Shown in pieces: positions 1 through 8,561 of a stretch of 64,000 nucleotides of DNA; the first letter of the stretch is position 1; each line of letters begins with the position of its first letter. The DNA comes from an uncultured Bacteroidales bacterium (GTDB lineage Bacteria; Bacteroidota; Bacteroidia; Bacteroidales; Paludibacteraceae), in assembly GCA_903901975.1 (NCBI GenBank), contig CAIUTB010000129.1:49605-113604 (forward strand), given 5' to 3'. The notes under the pieces were generated by a model that worked only from the letters and a program-made list of their open reading frames with translations, ran no database searches and had not been told where the DNA came from. The translations under genes and the position numbers were made by a program.

Positions 1-453
1 ATTTAATGTCATTTCCCATCGTGCCACCGAGTACCGTTTTCAGATACTTATAAATTGGATGTGTATTGTCGCCGTTAACATCAATTTTTGCAAACATTGG
101 GAAGTTTACATTGTATTTCAAGGAGCAAAATTTGGCGATGTCGGCTTCATTGCCGGGTTCTTGACTCAAAAACTGATTGCAGGGGAAACCCAGAATCACA
201 AGTCCCTTTGATTCATACTTTTTGTACAACACTTCCAGTCCTTCATACTGCGGTGTAAAACCGCACTTACTGGCAGTGTTCACAATCAACACCACTTTCC
301 CTTTATAATGACTCATATTGATTTCTTTGCCATCTATCGATTTAGCATTGAAGTCGTAAAAACTCTGATTAGCGGCATTGGCTTTTTCCTGAGCATTTGA
401 GCTGAATACGGAAAAAACAGAAAGAAATAAAGTTGCAATATTCAATTTCATAA
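1..453 (-). CDS. Glutathione peroxidase, C-terminus off the window edge, signal peptide out of frame
   Basis: Read by eye, because the ORF track has no entry here. The minus strand encodes a thiol peroxidase with the glutathione peroxidase motifs NTASKCGF (catalytic Cys) and FPCNQF. These enzymes reduce hydrogen peroxide or lipid peroxides, usually with thioredoxin in bacteria. The protein runs off the left edge at the conserved GNDIK region, so perhaps 25-30 residues are missing. The only good start (ATG at 453-451) opens a signal peptide, MKLNIATLFLSLF, in a different frame from the enzyme body, which follows SSNAQEKAN. Adding one T to a six-T run near position 414 would join them into a normal signal peptide ending in an Ala-Gln cleavage site. 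This is either a real disabling mutation or a homopolymer sequencing error. The enzyme identity is secure; the functional state is not. Confidence 0.75.
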
Positions 454-517
454 ATGATTTGTTTTTAATTGGTTTGTGATTAAAAACAAACTCAGTAGTC
501 TTTTGTTCAAAAAAAAA

Positions 518-575
518 CCGCTGATTACATTGATTTTCGCAAAGAAGAATTCTGCAAAACCAGTGTAATCAGCGG
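518..575 (-). terminator. Long-loop terminator of the BspA-like gene
   Basis: A perfect 12-bp inverted repeat (CCGCTGATTACA and its complement) is separated by about 34 nt. On the minus strand it is followed by a run of nine T. It lies just downstream of the lipoprotein gene that ends at 607. Confidence 0.7.
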
Positions 576-606
576 GAAATAATTTGTAATAAATGAGAAA
601 AGTATT

Positions 607-2211
607 TTACATTTCGATAATATTTGCGAAATCTTTCCACTGACTTGCTTGTTGATAAACACCTTTTGTCCCTGCAGGAACATACAAACGACAAGTTTTG
701 GTATTAACGTTATAGAACACTGACCATGATTCAGTTCTATTGTCAACTATAAATTGAATAGGGGTGGTCGAGTACTCGTAAATAGAATTTAACCCGTTAC
801 AATTTACAAAAGCATGGCTGGAAATTGAAGTTACAGAAGCGGGAATATTTATCGAATTTAACCCAGTACAATTCATAAAAGCGCTTTCGCCAATGGTGGT
901 TACCGAAGAAGGAATAATTATCGAAGTTAACCCTGTACAATCTACGAAAGCACCTGAATCAATAGTTCCTACGGTTTCAGGAATGCTAAAACTACCAGTC
1001 TTGGCAGGTGGAATTTGTTTCAGGGTAGTTTGACCAACATCGAACAAAACACCGTCAATGCTTGTAAAAGATGGATTATCGGTTGCTACATTAAAGTTAG
1101 TTATACCGGTACAGCCTTTAAAAGCATAATACCCAAAATAAGAAATTGAATTTGGAATTGTAAAAGTGCCTGATAAACCTGTACAATTAGAAAAAGCATA
1201 GTCGAAAATGAAATTAACGGAGGTGGGAATGATAATTGACGTAAGCTTAGTGCAATTTGAAAAAGCTGCAAAATCTATTGAATTTACTGTGCTTGGAATT
1301 TCAAAAGATCCAGTTTTGCTAGTCGGACAATATTTTAAAGTTGTTTGAAAATAATCGAACAAAATACCTTCAATACTTGAAAAATTTGGGTTGTCAGGTA
1401 CAACATTTATCGGACAAACACAATCCTTAAAAACAGCATTTCCCAGACTGCTGAGTGTTGTAGATATATTTATTGCTGTCAGACTACTACAATTTTCAAA
1501 AGCACCATCATTAATAGTCATAAGTTTTGAAGGCAGATTTAATATGCCTGCAAGCGCTGTGCAACTATAGAAAGCAGATTCGCCAATAAATAACAGTGAA
1601 TCAGAAAGTTGAACTGATGTAAGTGCGGAGCAGAATGCAAAAGCAGAATAACCGATAGTATCCACTTTAGTTGGTATAATCACTTTCTCAGTTAATCCAC
1701 TACAGCGTGTAAAACAACGGTTGCCAATATTTTTCAATTCAGCAGGAAGGTTTAATGACTTTAATCCGGTACAACCAACAAAAGCTGATGCGCCTATGAC
1801 TTTGATATTTTGTGGGAATGTTATTTTATTTAACGAAGTCAGACTGATGTTTGTTATCGGATTATAAAATGCATAATTGGGTATCGAATTTGCCTGATAT
1901 TCGTAAATTTCAATTCCTCCAGTACCTTCATAGCCTTTGTATGCTTCAATTGTTACACCCGACAAATCAAGTTCATTTAATTCTGACATATGGTCACGAA
2001 TTGTTTTGAAATCGCGACTATCTATTTTTCCACTAATTTTCAAGCTATTGATGCCACTCAGATTAGTTAAATTGAGGGCATTCGCCAAACCTCCGGGTTT
2101 CTCAATAACTACGGTTTTGTTTACAAATGAAAAAACATCTTTGTCTCCACATCCTGTAAAACTAAAAATCATCAAAATGGCAGCAAGTAGTGATAATGAA
2201 ATTTTCTTCAT
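607..2211 (-). CDS. BspA-like leucine-rich repeat surface lipoprotein
   Basis: A 534-residue protein that opens with a lipoprotein signal peptide (lipobox FTGC, Cys about residue 21), so it should be membrane-anchored and probably surface-exposed. From about residue 85 it consists of LRR_5/BspA-type repeats of 22-23 residues, with recurring cores such as IGESAFYSCTAL and FVDCTGLTSIIIP. Two degenerate spacer units contain SIEGILFD/SIDGVLFD, typical of this family. The C-terminus (IYEYSTTPIQF... then CRLYVPAGTKGVYQQASQWKDF) is the usual end module of Bacteroidales members. Such proteins are linked to adhesion or protein binding, but no ligand can be named here. It appears to be a single-gene unit with its own promoter and terminator. 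Confidence 0.85.
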   Translation of the reverse strand: MKKISLSLLAAILMIFSFTGCGDKDVFSFVNKTVVIEKPGGLANALNLTNLSGINSLKISGKIDSRDFKTIRDHMSELNELDLSGVTIEAYKGYEGTGGIEIYEYQANSIPNYAFYNPITNISLTSLNKITFPQNIKVIGASAFVGCTGLKSLNLPAELKNIGNRCFTRCSGLTEKVIIPTKVDTIGYSAFAFCSALTSVQLSDSLLFIGESAFYSCTALAGILNLPSKLMTINDGAFENCSSLTAINISTTLSSLGNAVFKDCVCPINVVPDNPNFSSIEGILFDYFQTTLKYCPTSKTGSFEIPSTVNSIDFAAFSNCTKLTSIIIPTSVNFIFDYAFSNCTGLSGTFTIPNSISYFGYYAFKGCTGITNFNVATDNPSFTSIDGVLFDVGQTTLKQIPPAKTGSFSIPETVGTIDSGAFVDCTGLTSIIIPSSVTTIGESAFMNCTGLNSINIPASVTSISSHAFVNCNGLNSIYEYSTTPIQFIVDNRTESWSVFYNVNTKTCRLYVPAGTKGVYQQASQWKDFANIIEM

Positions 2212-2254
2212 AAAATAATTGTTAAATAATTGGAAATTTTATAAATCATTTCGA

Positions 2255-2262
2255 CAAAAATA
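2255..2262 (-). promoter_or_regulatory. Candidate -7 box for the BspA-like gene
   Basis: The minus strand reads TATTTTTG, matching the Bacteroidetes TAnnTTTG -7 consensus, about 45 nt upstream of the start codon at 2211. Identified by motif only. Confidence 0.45.
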
Positions 2263-2292
2263 CATAAACTTTTGAAATTGACAAACACTTAA

Positions 2293-2328
2293 TAAAAAAA
2301 TCCTGTCATGCATTTGCATGACAGGATT
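2293..2328 (-). terminator. Intrinsic terminator of the efflux/PadR/PspC operon
   Basis: A perfect 14-bp inverted repeat (AATCCTGTCATGCA and its complement) is followed on the minus strand by a T7 tract. It sits 20 nt past the stop of the last operon gene at 2347. Confidence 0.85.
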
Positions 2329-2346
2329 CATTAAATCAAAGTTAAT

Positions 2347-4026
2347 CTATTCAATATGAATGCTTGAACTGACATGCTCTGTTTTTTTTATTGATTTTGG
2401 ATGACCCTTACAATCAATGTCACTGGCACCTTTGGCTTCTGCATTCAGACTTTCGGTGGCGTATACATTGGCATGAGTTGCGCCCGTGACAAGAATATCA
2501 GCATTCTTAGCTATCAATTCGGTAGCTTCGATTTCGCTTGCACCCACTCCGTTGACTTTTAGAGTATGGCAGGTTCCTTTTATATCTACTTTTGAAGCAC
2601 CTTTGGTTTCCAAATTAAGTGTGCCTGCAATGTTTAGATCCAAATCAGCTTCACTGGCACCCAGTAATACAAGTGAAAATTCTTTACTTACCAATTGATT
2701 TTCTGTGTTTATTTTACAAGCGCCCTTAGCTAAAATGTTTTTCAACGAATCAGACGAAACTGATATTTTAAGAGTTCTGTTAAGTAAGAAATGTTCAGAA
2801 TATATATGCAGTACACCATTTTCGACTTTGGTAATTACTTTTAAATTAAAATCTTCAGGACTGGAAACAACAACATTATGTGCCGAATCTTTTTTAAGTA
2901 TCAATTCAAAATTACCGGATATTTCAATTGCATGAAAGGGATCTAGCCTACGTACCTCATCAACAAGAGGTTTATCTTCATCACTCCATGTAAAACTTAA
3001 TGGATGTCCTTCGTTATTGCGAAAATGAACCAGTGCACTCCCACCAACACTGAAGAACATAAACAAACCGGCAAACCAAAGTATCAGAATTACCCACGAA
3101 ATGCTATGATTAGATTGATGATGTCCTGAAATCAAGCGAATAGCCCAATAAATGAGTATAAATATCGGTCCACCAATGAGTAAAATCAACGAAATGACTA
3201 AGAATATCATTTTTTCAGGACTAATCATTCCCAAATTTGAGAATCCATCTAATCCAAAACCATGAAGTACAGTTGGTTCAAAAATCACTAGGAATAGTGC
3301 CAGAATTAATGCACCAATTACGATTATACCCACCATGCCAAGAACTACGCCAATAAAACCGAAAATTATTTTGAAAAACCAGCGTAGAATTAGCAGAATC
3401 CGCTCACCAACTGACGAAGCAGAATGTTTGAATTTCTCGCTTTCCATGTAGTTTTTCACGTTGTTTATCTCTGTTTTAATATTCTCCACAGTCACATCTT
3501 CGCCCTGCATTTCAAGGCGTTGCGAAGCAGTAACTGCTGCCGGGGCCACAAACCAAACTACTATATAAATTGGTATAATAAATCCAACACCCAAAAATAC
3601 GAGCACCACCAGAATGATTCTAATCCAGGTTACGTCGATGTTAAAATACGCTGCGAGACCGCCCGCAATACCGCCTAAAATTGAATTTTCCGGATCACGA
3701 TAGAACCTGCGTGATTTTTGTTGTTTTTTGTCATCTTTCTGCGCTTTGGGTGCTTCTTCCTCCTCGTCCGTATACTGACTTGGTTTGCCCATAATTTCTA
3801 TGATTTCCTCTACATCCGAAAGTGTAACCACATTCTTGTTTTTCTGAAGTTTTTCAGAAAAAAGCTCAGCAATTCGGGCTTCAATATCAGCCATTATTTC
3901 TTTCTTTTCATCTTCCGACTGAAAATGATCTGCAATTTCGTGAAGATAGCGCTGTAACATATCGAATGCGTCGTCGTCGATGTGAAAAACGATGCTATTC
4001 AGGTTCACTGTTAATGTCTTTTTCAT
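2347..4026 (-). CDS. PspC-domain membrane protein with C-terminal GIN (DUF2807) domain
   Basis: A 559-residue protein with four parts. An N-terminal acidic helical region (about 1-105) resembles the HAAS-like segment often found beside PadR regulators. A PspC domain (about 107-170) contains the SILGGIAGGLAAYFNID signature and a membrane helix. A multi-helix membrane region follows (about 205-340). The C-terminal part (about 365-540) is a GIN/DUF2807 'head' domain made of beta-helix-like repeats such as LVLLGASEADLDLNIAG and LNLETKGASKVDIKG. It is the last gene of the operon, 74 nt behind the PadR gene. PadR-PspC pairs are common in Bacteroidetes and are thought to respond to envelope stress. 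Its role here as a sensor or partner of the PadR regulator is inferred from order alone. Confidence 0.8.
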   Translation of the reverse strand: MKKTLTVNLNSIVFHIDDDAFDMLQRYLHEIADHFQSEDEKKEIMADIEARIAELFSEKLQKNKNVVTLSDVEEIIEIMGKPSQYTDEEEEAPKAQKDDKKQQKSRRFYRDPENSILGGIAGGLAAYFNIDVTWIRIILVVLVFLGVGFIIPIYIVVWFVAPAAVTASQRLEMQGEDVTVENIKTEINNVKNYMESEKFKHSASSVGERILLILRWFFKIIFGFIGVVLGMVGIIVIGALILALFLVIFEPTVLHGFGLDGFSNLGMISPEKMIFLVISLILLIGGPIFILIYWAIRLISGHHQSNHSISWVILILWFAGLFMFFSVGGSALVHFRNNEGHPLSFTWSDEDKPLVDEVRRLDPFHAIEISGNFELILKKDSAHNVVVSSPEDFNLKVITKVENGVLHIYSEHFLLNRTLKISVSSDSLKNILAKGACKINTENQLVSKEFSLVLLGASEADLDLNIAGTLNLETKGASKVDIKGTCHTLKVNGVGASEIEATELIAKNADILVTGATHANVYATESLNAEAKGASDIDCKGHPKSIKKTEHVSSSIHIE

Positions 4027-4100
4027 AACTTTTTATTTTTAGTCATAAGCCAAAAGGCTAATGGAACTGTTTTTTTAATTATATAATTGAAATTAGTTCT

Positions 4101-4451
4101 TTAAGCAGCTCCCTTCGAAGGGTTTGGAGATGCTTTGATTTTACGTACAACATCATTGATTTCTTCCCAGGCACTTTCCAGTTCATTCAGAAATTCTGCC
4201 CCTTTTTCGGTCATTTCATAGTATTTACGTGGAGGTCCCTGTGTTGATTCCTCCCAACGGTAATCCAGCAATTCGCTGTTTTTGAGCCTGGTGAGCAAAG
4301 GATACAAAGTTCCTTCCACCACAATTAGTTTTGCGTCTTTCAGTTCGGCAATAATGTCCGAAGTGTAAGCAGACTTTTTCCTGAGAATAAGCAAAATGCA
4401 ATATTCCAGATAGCCTTTACGCATTTGCGATTTGATATTGTCTGCGTTCAT
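4101..4451 (-). CDS. PadR-family transcriptional regulator
   Basis: A 116-residue protein with the PadR winged-helix fold. The segment LEYCILLILRKKSAYTSDIIAEL forms the first helices of the DNA-binding domain, and the wing motif VEGTLYPLLTRLKNSELLDY with GPPRKYYEMTEKG is diagnostic. PadR proteins are usually repressors, often of drug efflux genes, and bind inverted repeats. The gene lies inside the transcription unit of the tripartite efflux system, so it probably regulates its own operon. A candidate operator sits over the operon promoter at 10,705-10,727. It has the short PadR-s2 length, with only a short C-terminal dimerisation helix. Confidence 0.92.
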   Translation of the reverse strand: MNADNIKSQMRKGYLEYCILLILRKKSAYTSDIIAELKDAKLIVVEGTLYPLLTRLKNSELLDYRWEESTQGPPRKYYEMTEKGAEFLNELESAWEEINDVVRKIKASPNPSKGAA

Positions 4452-4465
4452 TTTTTTTTGTTTTT

Positions 4466-4562
4466 GCCCCCTAAATCCCCCTAAAGGGGGACTTCTCCGA
4501 GGGAGTTATAGGTTTAAATAATTTAATGCATTTTTTATTCCCCCTTTAGGGGTTAGGGGGCA
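4466..4562. repeat. Facing pair of G/C-rich palindromic repeats (pair 1)
   Basis: The gap between the TolC-type gene and padR holds two copies of a short element, at 4466-4510 and 4540-4562. Each has the core CCCCTAAAGGGG and an outer CCCCCTAA arm. The two copies face each other as an inverted pair and could fold into one long hairpin. The same arrangement recurs in two further gaps of this operon. Confidence 0.8.
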
Positions 4563-5858
4563 TTATTTTAGCAATTCCAGCATTTTTACTCTGAAAAAAT
4601 ACTGATATTTTGCTTGTGCTCCTTCGGATAACACTTGTGTCAAATTGCTTTTGGCCTGATACAATTCGTACAAAGTTGCTTTTCCGCCTTCATATTTCTG
4701 ATTCGTAAACCGATAGGCTTCGCGACTTGCCACTTCGGATTTTTGAGCAGCATCCCAACGACTTTTGGCCCCTAAAGCGTTGTAATATGCTTGTTGAATC
4801 GATTTTTTTAATTCCAGTTTGGCATTATCCATACTGATTTTGCTGCTTTTTACACCTAGTTCGGCAGAGCGAATGCCATTGCGAACTTCAAATTTATTGA
4901 AAATGGGTATTCTCAAATTCAATCCTATTTGCGCACTCATATTATCATTTATTTGTTGACCAAAACTATTATTTGGTATACTGCTCAGGTTGTAATAACC
5001 TGTTCCGTAATTCGCACCCAGACTTAATGATGGATAATAGTTCCCTTTGGCAATCAATACATTAAATTCGCTACTTTTCAATCGGTATTCAGCACCTTTT
5101 ATTTCAGGACGATGAGTTAAAGCACTTTGAAATACCGCATCGGCAGTCAGTAATTGAAAATCCGATTCTGAAAAAGCAGCAGGAGCAACCACATCCATTT
5201 TTTCAAAATTGTCTATTTCGAGATATTGTGCCAAATCAAGTAAGGAAAGTTTTAATGTGTTATCAGCTTGTAGACGGCTCATTTCTTCTTTGGCTTCCTG
5301 AGCTTGTAAATCAAGAAGTTCACCTTCAGCCAGTTTGCCTGCGGCTACCAATCCTTTGCGTTGTTCAATTTTGGCGAGGGTAAGTGTCAGTTGATTTTCT
5401 GCAATCTGAAGCAACTCTTTGTTCAGTAAGATTTGCATAAAACCAAGGGCCACATTCATGGTTATGTCTTGTTTTATTTTCTCCAAATCGGCATTGGCAG
5501 CCAACATATCAGCTTTGCTCGCATCTATACTGTACTTCATTTTCATTCCATCGAACAAAGTTAGTCCACTGGATATGCTGAATGAAGATTGTGATGAATT
5601 TGAACTCTTATAGGTATTGTCAACTGACAATGAGCGTCCAAAATTCCAGTTTTGACTGGCCGAAGCATTCAGGTTAGGTAATAAATTTTGCCGAGCCTGT
5701 TCATAAGCTATATCTTTATTCTTCTTTGCCAGTGCTTGTTGTTTTACGGTTCGGTTATTTGCCAAAGCCGTATCCACACATTGTTGAAGCGTCCAGTTTT
5801 TTTGAGCCATGGTGAGTAAAGGCACAAAAAGTAATGCTATTATTGATGTTTTTTTCAT
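4563..5858 (-). CDS. TolC-family outer membrane efflux channel
   Basis: A 431-residue protein with a Sec signal peptide (MKKTSIIALLFVPLLTMAQ) and the duplicated outer membrane efflux protein (OEP) architecture: two long alpha-helical hairpin regions (for example ADLEKIKQDITMNVALGFMQ) and two beta-strand segments that join the trimeric barrel. The motif LTHRPEIKGAEYRLKSSEFNVLIAKGNYYPSLSL is typical of the family's second half. It should form the outer-membrane duct of the MacAB-type pump encoded upstream, with the adaptor gene 40 nt away. The substrate cannot be read from the sequence. Confidence 0.92.
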   Translation of the reverse strand: MKKTSIIALLFVPLLTMAQKNWTLQQCVDTALANNRTVKQQALAKKNKDIAYEQARQNLLPNLNASASQNWNFGRSLSVDNTYKSSNSSQSSFSISSGLTLFDGMKMKYSIDASKADMLAANADLEKIKQDITMNVALGFMQILLNKELLQIAENQLTLTLAKIEQRKGLVAAGKLAEGELLDLQAQEAKEEMSRLQADNTLKLSLLDLAQYLEIDNFEKMDVVAPAAFSESDFQLLTADAVFQSALTHRPEIKGAEYRLKSSEFNVLIAKGNYYPSLSLGANYGTGYYNLSSIPNNSFGQQINDNMSAQIGLNLRIPIFNKFEVRNGIRSAELGVKSSKISMDNAKLELKKSIQQAYYNALGAKSRWDAAQKSEVASREAYRFTNQKYEGGKATLYELYQAKSNLTQVLSEGAQAKYQYFFRVKMLELLK

Positions 5859-5898
5859 ATTTTCTTCAATTGAAAATGGGGAATTGACTAATTAGAAA

Positions 5899-7029
5899 TT
5901 ATTTCTTGTTTTCTTTCTTCGGAGCATCAGGTTTCTTCTCCAAAATTTCCGCACCACGGATTTTATCTTTTAGTTTCAAACCACTTTTTACTTCTATTTT
6001 TATACCATCGGATAAGCCCAGTTTAACCTGCTTTTTTGTAAATGCTTGTGGTTCTTTTGTTTTCAACACGTACACAAAAGCTGTATCCCCACCAAATTCA
6101 ACACAACTTTCAGGTATTGTAATAATACTTTCCTGTCTGGTGAGTAAAATTTCGGCATTGGCACTGTAGCCAGCACGAACATAAACATCTTTTGGAACTT
6201 TAACGGCGGCTTTCATTTCGAACATAATGGCACCGTTTTCTTCTTTTCCTTTTGGCGAAACATATTCTAGTTTGGCTGTCAGTTTTTGGTCTTGCAATGC
6301 TCCAATGGTAATATTCATTGGCATCCCTACTTTAATTTTTCCCACTTCGGTTTCGTCCAGTTTGCCCACAAAAAGCATATCGTTCATATTTGCCACAGTG
6401 GCAATAGTAGTTCCATCGTTGAAATTATTCGACTGAATCACCGAATTTCCTACTTTGATAGGAACATCCAGAATTGTTCCATTAATAGTAGAACGAACCA
6501 GCGTATTACTAATTGCAGTACTGTTAGTGCTAATACCATCACGAATCAAACTCAAATTATCTTTTGCAGTTCTCAATTCTTCTTTGTCATTATTGTATTG
6601 AAGTTGAGTTTTTTCAAATTCTTCTTTCGAAATGACTTTGTCGGCAAACAGTTTTGCGTCACGTTCATAGTTTTTCTTCGATTGGTCGAATGAGAGTTGT
6701 GCCCGTGAAACACGTGATTCAGCACTATTAAGACTAACCATATCGGGAATTACCTTGATTTTAGCAATTACATCACCTGCCTTTACCATATCGCCTGCTT
6801 CTTTATATACGGCAGCAATAATACCTGACATTTGTGGTTTAATGAGAATTTCATTACGAGGGTCAACTTTTCCGGTTGCCACTGTGTGTTTCTCAATATT
6901 ACCCGTTTTTACTACTTCAATTTCGTATTTTTTTACTTTCGGACGCGATTTTTGCCATAAAAACCAGAATGTCCAGATTACCAATGCTCCAACTAAAATG
7001 AGGAGTGCGAATTTTAGAATTTTCTTCAT
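5899..7029 (-). CDS. MacA-like periplasmic adaptor (membrane fusion protein)
   Basis: A 376-residue HlyD/RND-type adaptor. It has one N-terminal membrane helix (FALLILVGALVIWTFWFLW), then a lipoyl-like half motif (VDPRNEILIKPQMSGIIAAVYKEAGD), a coiled-coil hairpin (about residues 100-165), the second lipoyl half (INGTILDVPIKVGNSV) and a beta-barrel domain (ATVANMNDMLFVGKLDETEVGKI). The Lys-rich tail PDAPKKENKK is disordered. It should bridge the inner-membrane permeases and the TolC-type channel. Gene order matches MacA-MacB-TolC operons except that two separate permeases and a separate ATPase are present. Confidence 0.93.
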   Translation of the reverse strand: MKKILKFALLILVGALVIWTFWFLWQKSRPKVKKYEIEVVKTGNIEKHTVATGKVDPRNEILIKPQMSGIIAAVYKEAGDMVKAGDVIAKIKVIPDMVSLNSAESRVSRAQLSFDQSKKNYERDAKLFADKVISKEEFEKTQLQYNNDKEELRTAKDNLSLIRDGISTNSTAISNTLVRSTINGTILDVPIKVGNSVIQSNNFNDGTTIATVANMNDMLFVGKLDETEVGKIKVGMPMNITIGALQDQKLTAKLEYVSPKGKEENGAIMFEMKAAVKVPKDVYVRAGYSANAEILLTRQESIITIPESCVEFGGDTAFVYVLKTKEPQAFTKKQVKLGLSDGIKIEVKSGLKLKDKIRGAEILEKKPDAPKKENKK

Positions 7030-7045
7030 AACTTTAATTTTTTAA

Positions 7046-7148
7046 GACTACCCCTAACCCCTAAAGGGGAACTGGATTAGTACGTTTCTATTTAATTTTT
7101 TATTTCTATTTATTGTTTTCCTTAATCCCCCTTTAGGGGTGAGGGGTT
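7046..7148. repeat. Facing pair of G/C-rich palindromic repeats (pair 2)
   Basis: The 124-bp gap between the adaptor and the downstream-strand permease holds two copies, at 7051-7070 (CCCCTAACCCCTAAAGGGG) and 7125-7148 (CCCCCTTTAGGGGTGAGGGG), in inverted orientation as in pair 1. Confidence 0.8.
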
Positions 7149-7153
7149 GTTTA

Positions 7154-8476
7154 TTATTCTTCCCGTATCGCTTCAATCGGTTTTATGCTCATGGCACGGT
7201 TTGCTGGGATAAATCCGGCTAAAGTGCCAATAACCAACAGAATAAAGAATGCAGCTACACCAACAGTAAAGCTGATTTGTGGATCTTTGAAAAATTGATC
7301 GCCCTGACTAAGTGCATAACCCACTAGTTGTAAAAGTCCTACTCCGAGCATTAATCCGGAAATACCGGCAATAATTGTTAATACAATACTTTCGGTCAGA
7401 ATTTGAGTGATTATATTACGTGGTGTAGCTCCCAATGCTCGTCTGATTCCAATTTCTTTGGTTCGTTCCCGAACAGTTACCAACATAATATTACTGACTC
7501 CAATTCCTCCGGCAATAAGCGTTCCCATTCCGACAAACCAGATTAAAAAACCAATTCCTAATCCAAGGTACAAAAACATCGTAAACTGATCTTCAATATT
7601 CATCGCCGTCATCGCCGCTTTATCAGTTGGTGCTATGTCATGTTGAGATTTCAGCACTTCAGAAATTTTATCCTGAATTACTTTTACTTTAATGCCTGGC
7701 AATGCAGTTGCAGCAATAAAATGAACTTTATTTCCCTGATTAAAGGCTTGTTGCATGGTACTGAAAGGCAACACTACTGATTCTTCTGCTTTTCCACCGA
7801 TATTTACCGTTGATTTATTTCGTGCTACACCAATCACCTGAAAATAGATTCCATTTACCTGAATATTTTTACCAACGGGATTTTCAGCTTTAGCAAAAAG
7901 AACTTCGTAAACCCGTTCACCAATCACACATACTTTTCGCCTTTCTGTCATATCAATGTCGTTGATGTAACGACCAAAAATCATTTTACTTTCAACTATT
8001 TTGTTGTACGAAGGATAATTTCCTTTAATATTGAAAGTTCCCGATTTATCTTTTCGTGAAGTATTATTAGCAGAATTCCCGCCGAATAGAACAGGTGCCA
8101 TATATTGAAGTTCAGGTACTTTCCGAAGTAATATCGGCAAATCTTCATTTACAATATTCCAGTTACGACCTTTTTTAAATCCTTTAAATGGTTCAGTAGT
8201 TGATTCAGTCCAGAAAAAGCAAGAGTTGGTTGCAAATCCTTCAATATTGGCCGTCATTCCACGTTGAAGAGCAACACCGGCACCAACCATAACTACCAAC
8301 ATAAACATTCCCCAAAAAACTCCGAATGCAGTAAGGAAACTTCTGGATTTATTGTGCGTTATGGTAAACCATATTTCCTGCCAGCGGTTTAAGTCGAAAA
8401 TGCCCCTCAACCAACCCCCAACCCCTAAAGGGGGGTTTGAGTTACTTTCGTTTTGTATGTTTTTATCTTTGTTCAT
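7154..8476 (-). CDS. MacB-type ABC transporter permease with repeat-derived N-terminal insert
   Basis: A 440-residue permease with a MacB periplasmic core domain after the first membrane helix (SFLTAFGVFWGMFMLVVMVGAGVAL) and a C-terminal FtsX domain of three helices, including the hallmark RTKEIGIRRALGATPRNI coupling loop. It should pair with the 420-residue permease and the ATPase to form a mechanotransmission-type exporter. The first 25 residues (MNKDKNIQNESNSNPPLGVGG...) precede the normal start of the fold, and the partner permease lacks them. Their DNA is one of the palindromic G/C repeats, read in frame. An alternative start after the repeat is not evident, because the next ATG lies inside the first membrane helix. 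Confidence 0.9.
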   Translation of the reverse strand: MNKDKNIQNESNSNPPLGVGGWLRGIFDLNRWQEIWFTITHNKSRSFLTAFGVFWGMFMLVVMVGAGVALQRGMTANIEGFATNSCFFWTESTTEPFKGFKKGRNWNIVNEDLPILLRKVPELQYMAPVLFGGNSANNTSRKDKSGTFNIKGNYPSYNKIVESKMIFGRYINDIDMTERRKVCVIGERVYEVLFAKAENPVGKNIQVNGIYFQVIGVARNKSTVNIGGKAEESVVLPFSTMQQAFNQGNKVHFIAATALPGIKVKVIQDKISEVLKSQHDIAPTDKAAMTAMNIEDQFTMFLYLGLGIGFLIWFVGMGTLIAGGIGVSNIMLVTVRERTKEIGIRRALGATPRNIITQILTESIVLTIIAGISGLMLGVGLLQLVGYALSQGDQFFKDPQISFTVGVAAFFILLVIGTLAGFIPANRAMSIKPIEAIREE

Positions 8477-8552
8477 TGTAAATTATTCTAATTATCAATA
8501 CTATTATTTCTTGTTCCCCCTTTAGGGGGTTAGGGGGCAGCTTTAGGGGTTG
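8403..8552. repeat. Facing pair of G/C-rich palindromic repeats (pair 3, one copy inside a CDS)
   Basis: One copy (8403-8436, core CCCCTAAAGGGG) lies inside the N-terminal coding sequence of the permease. Its inverted partner (about 8515-8552, with a partly doubled core) lies in the intergenic gap. The orientation is the same as in pairs 1 and 2. Confidence 0.78.
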
Positions 8553-8561
8553 GGGTCTGTA

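Noticed and set aside
6286-6693. 135-residue ORF on the plus strand
   Set aside because: Antisense shadow of the MacA-like adaptor gene.
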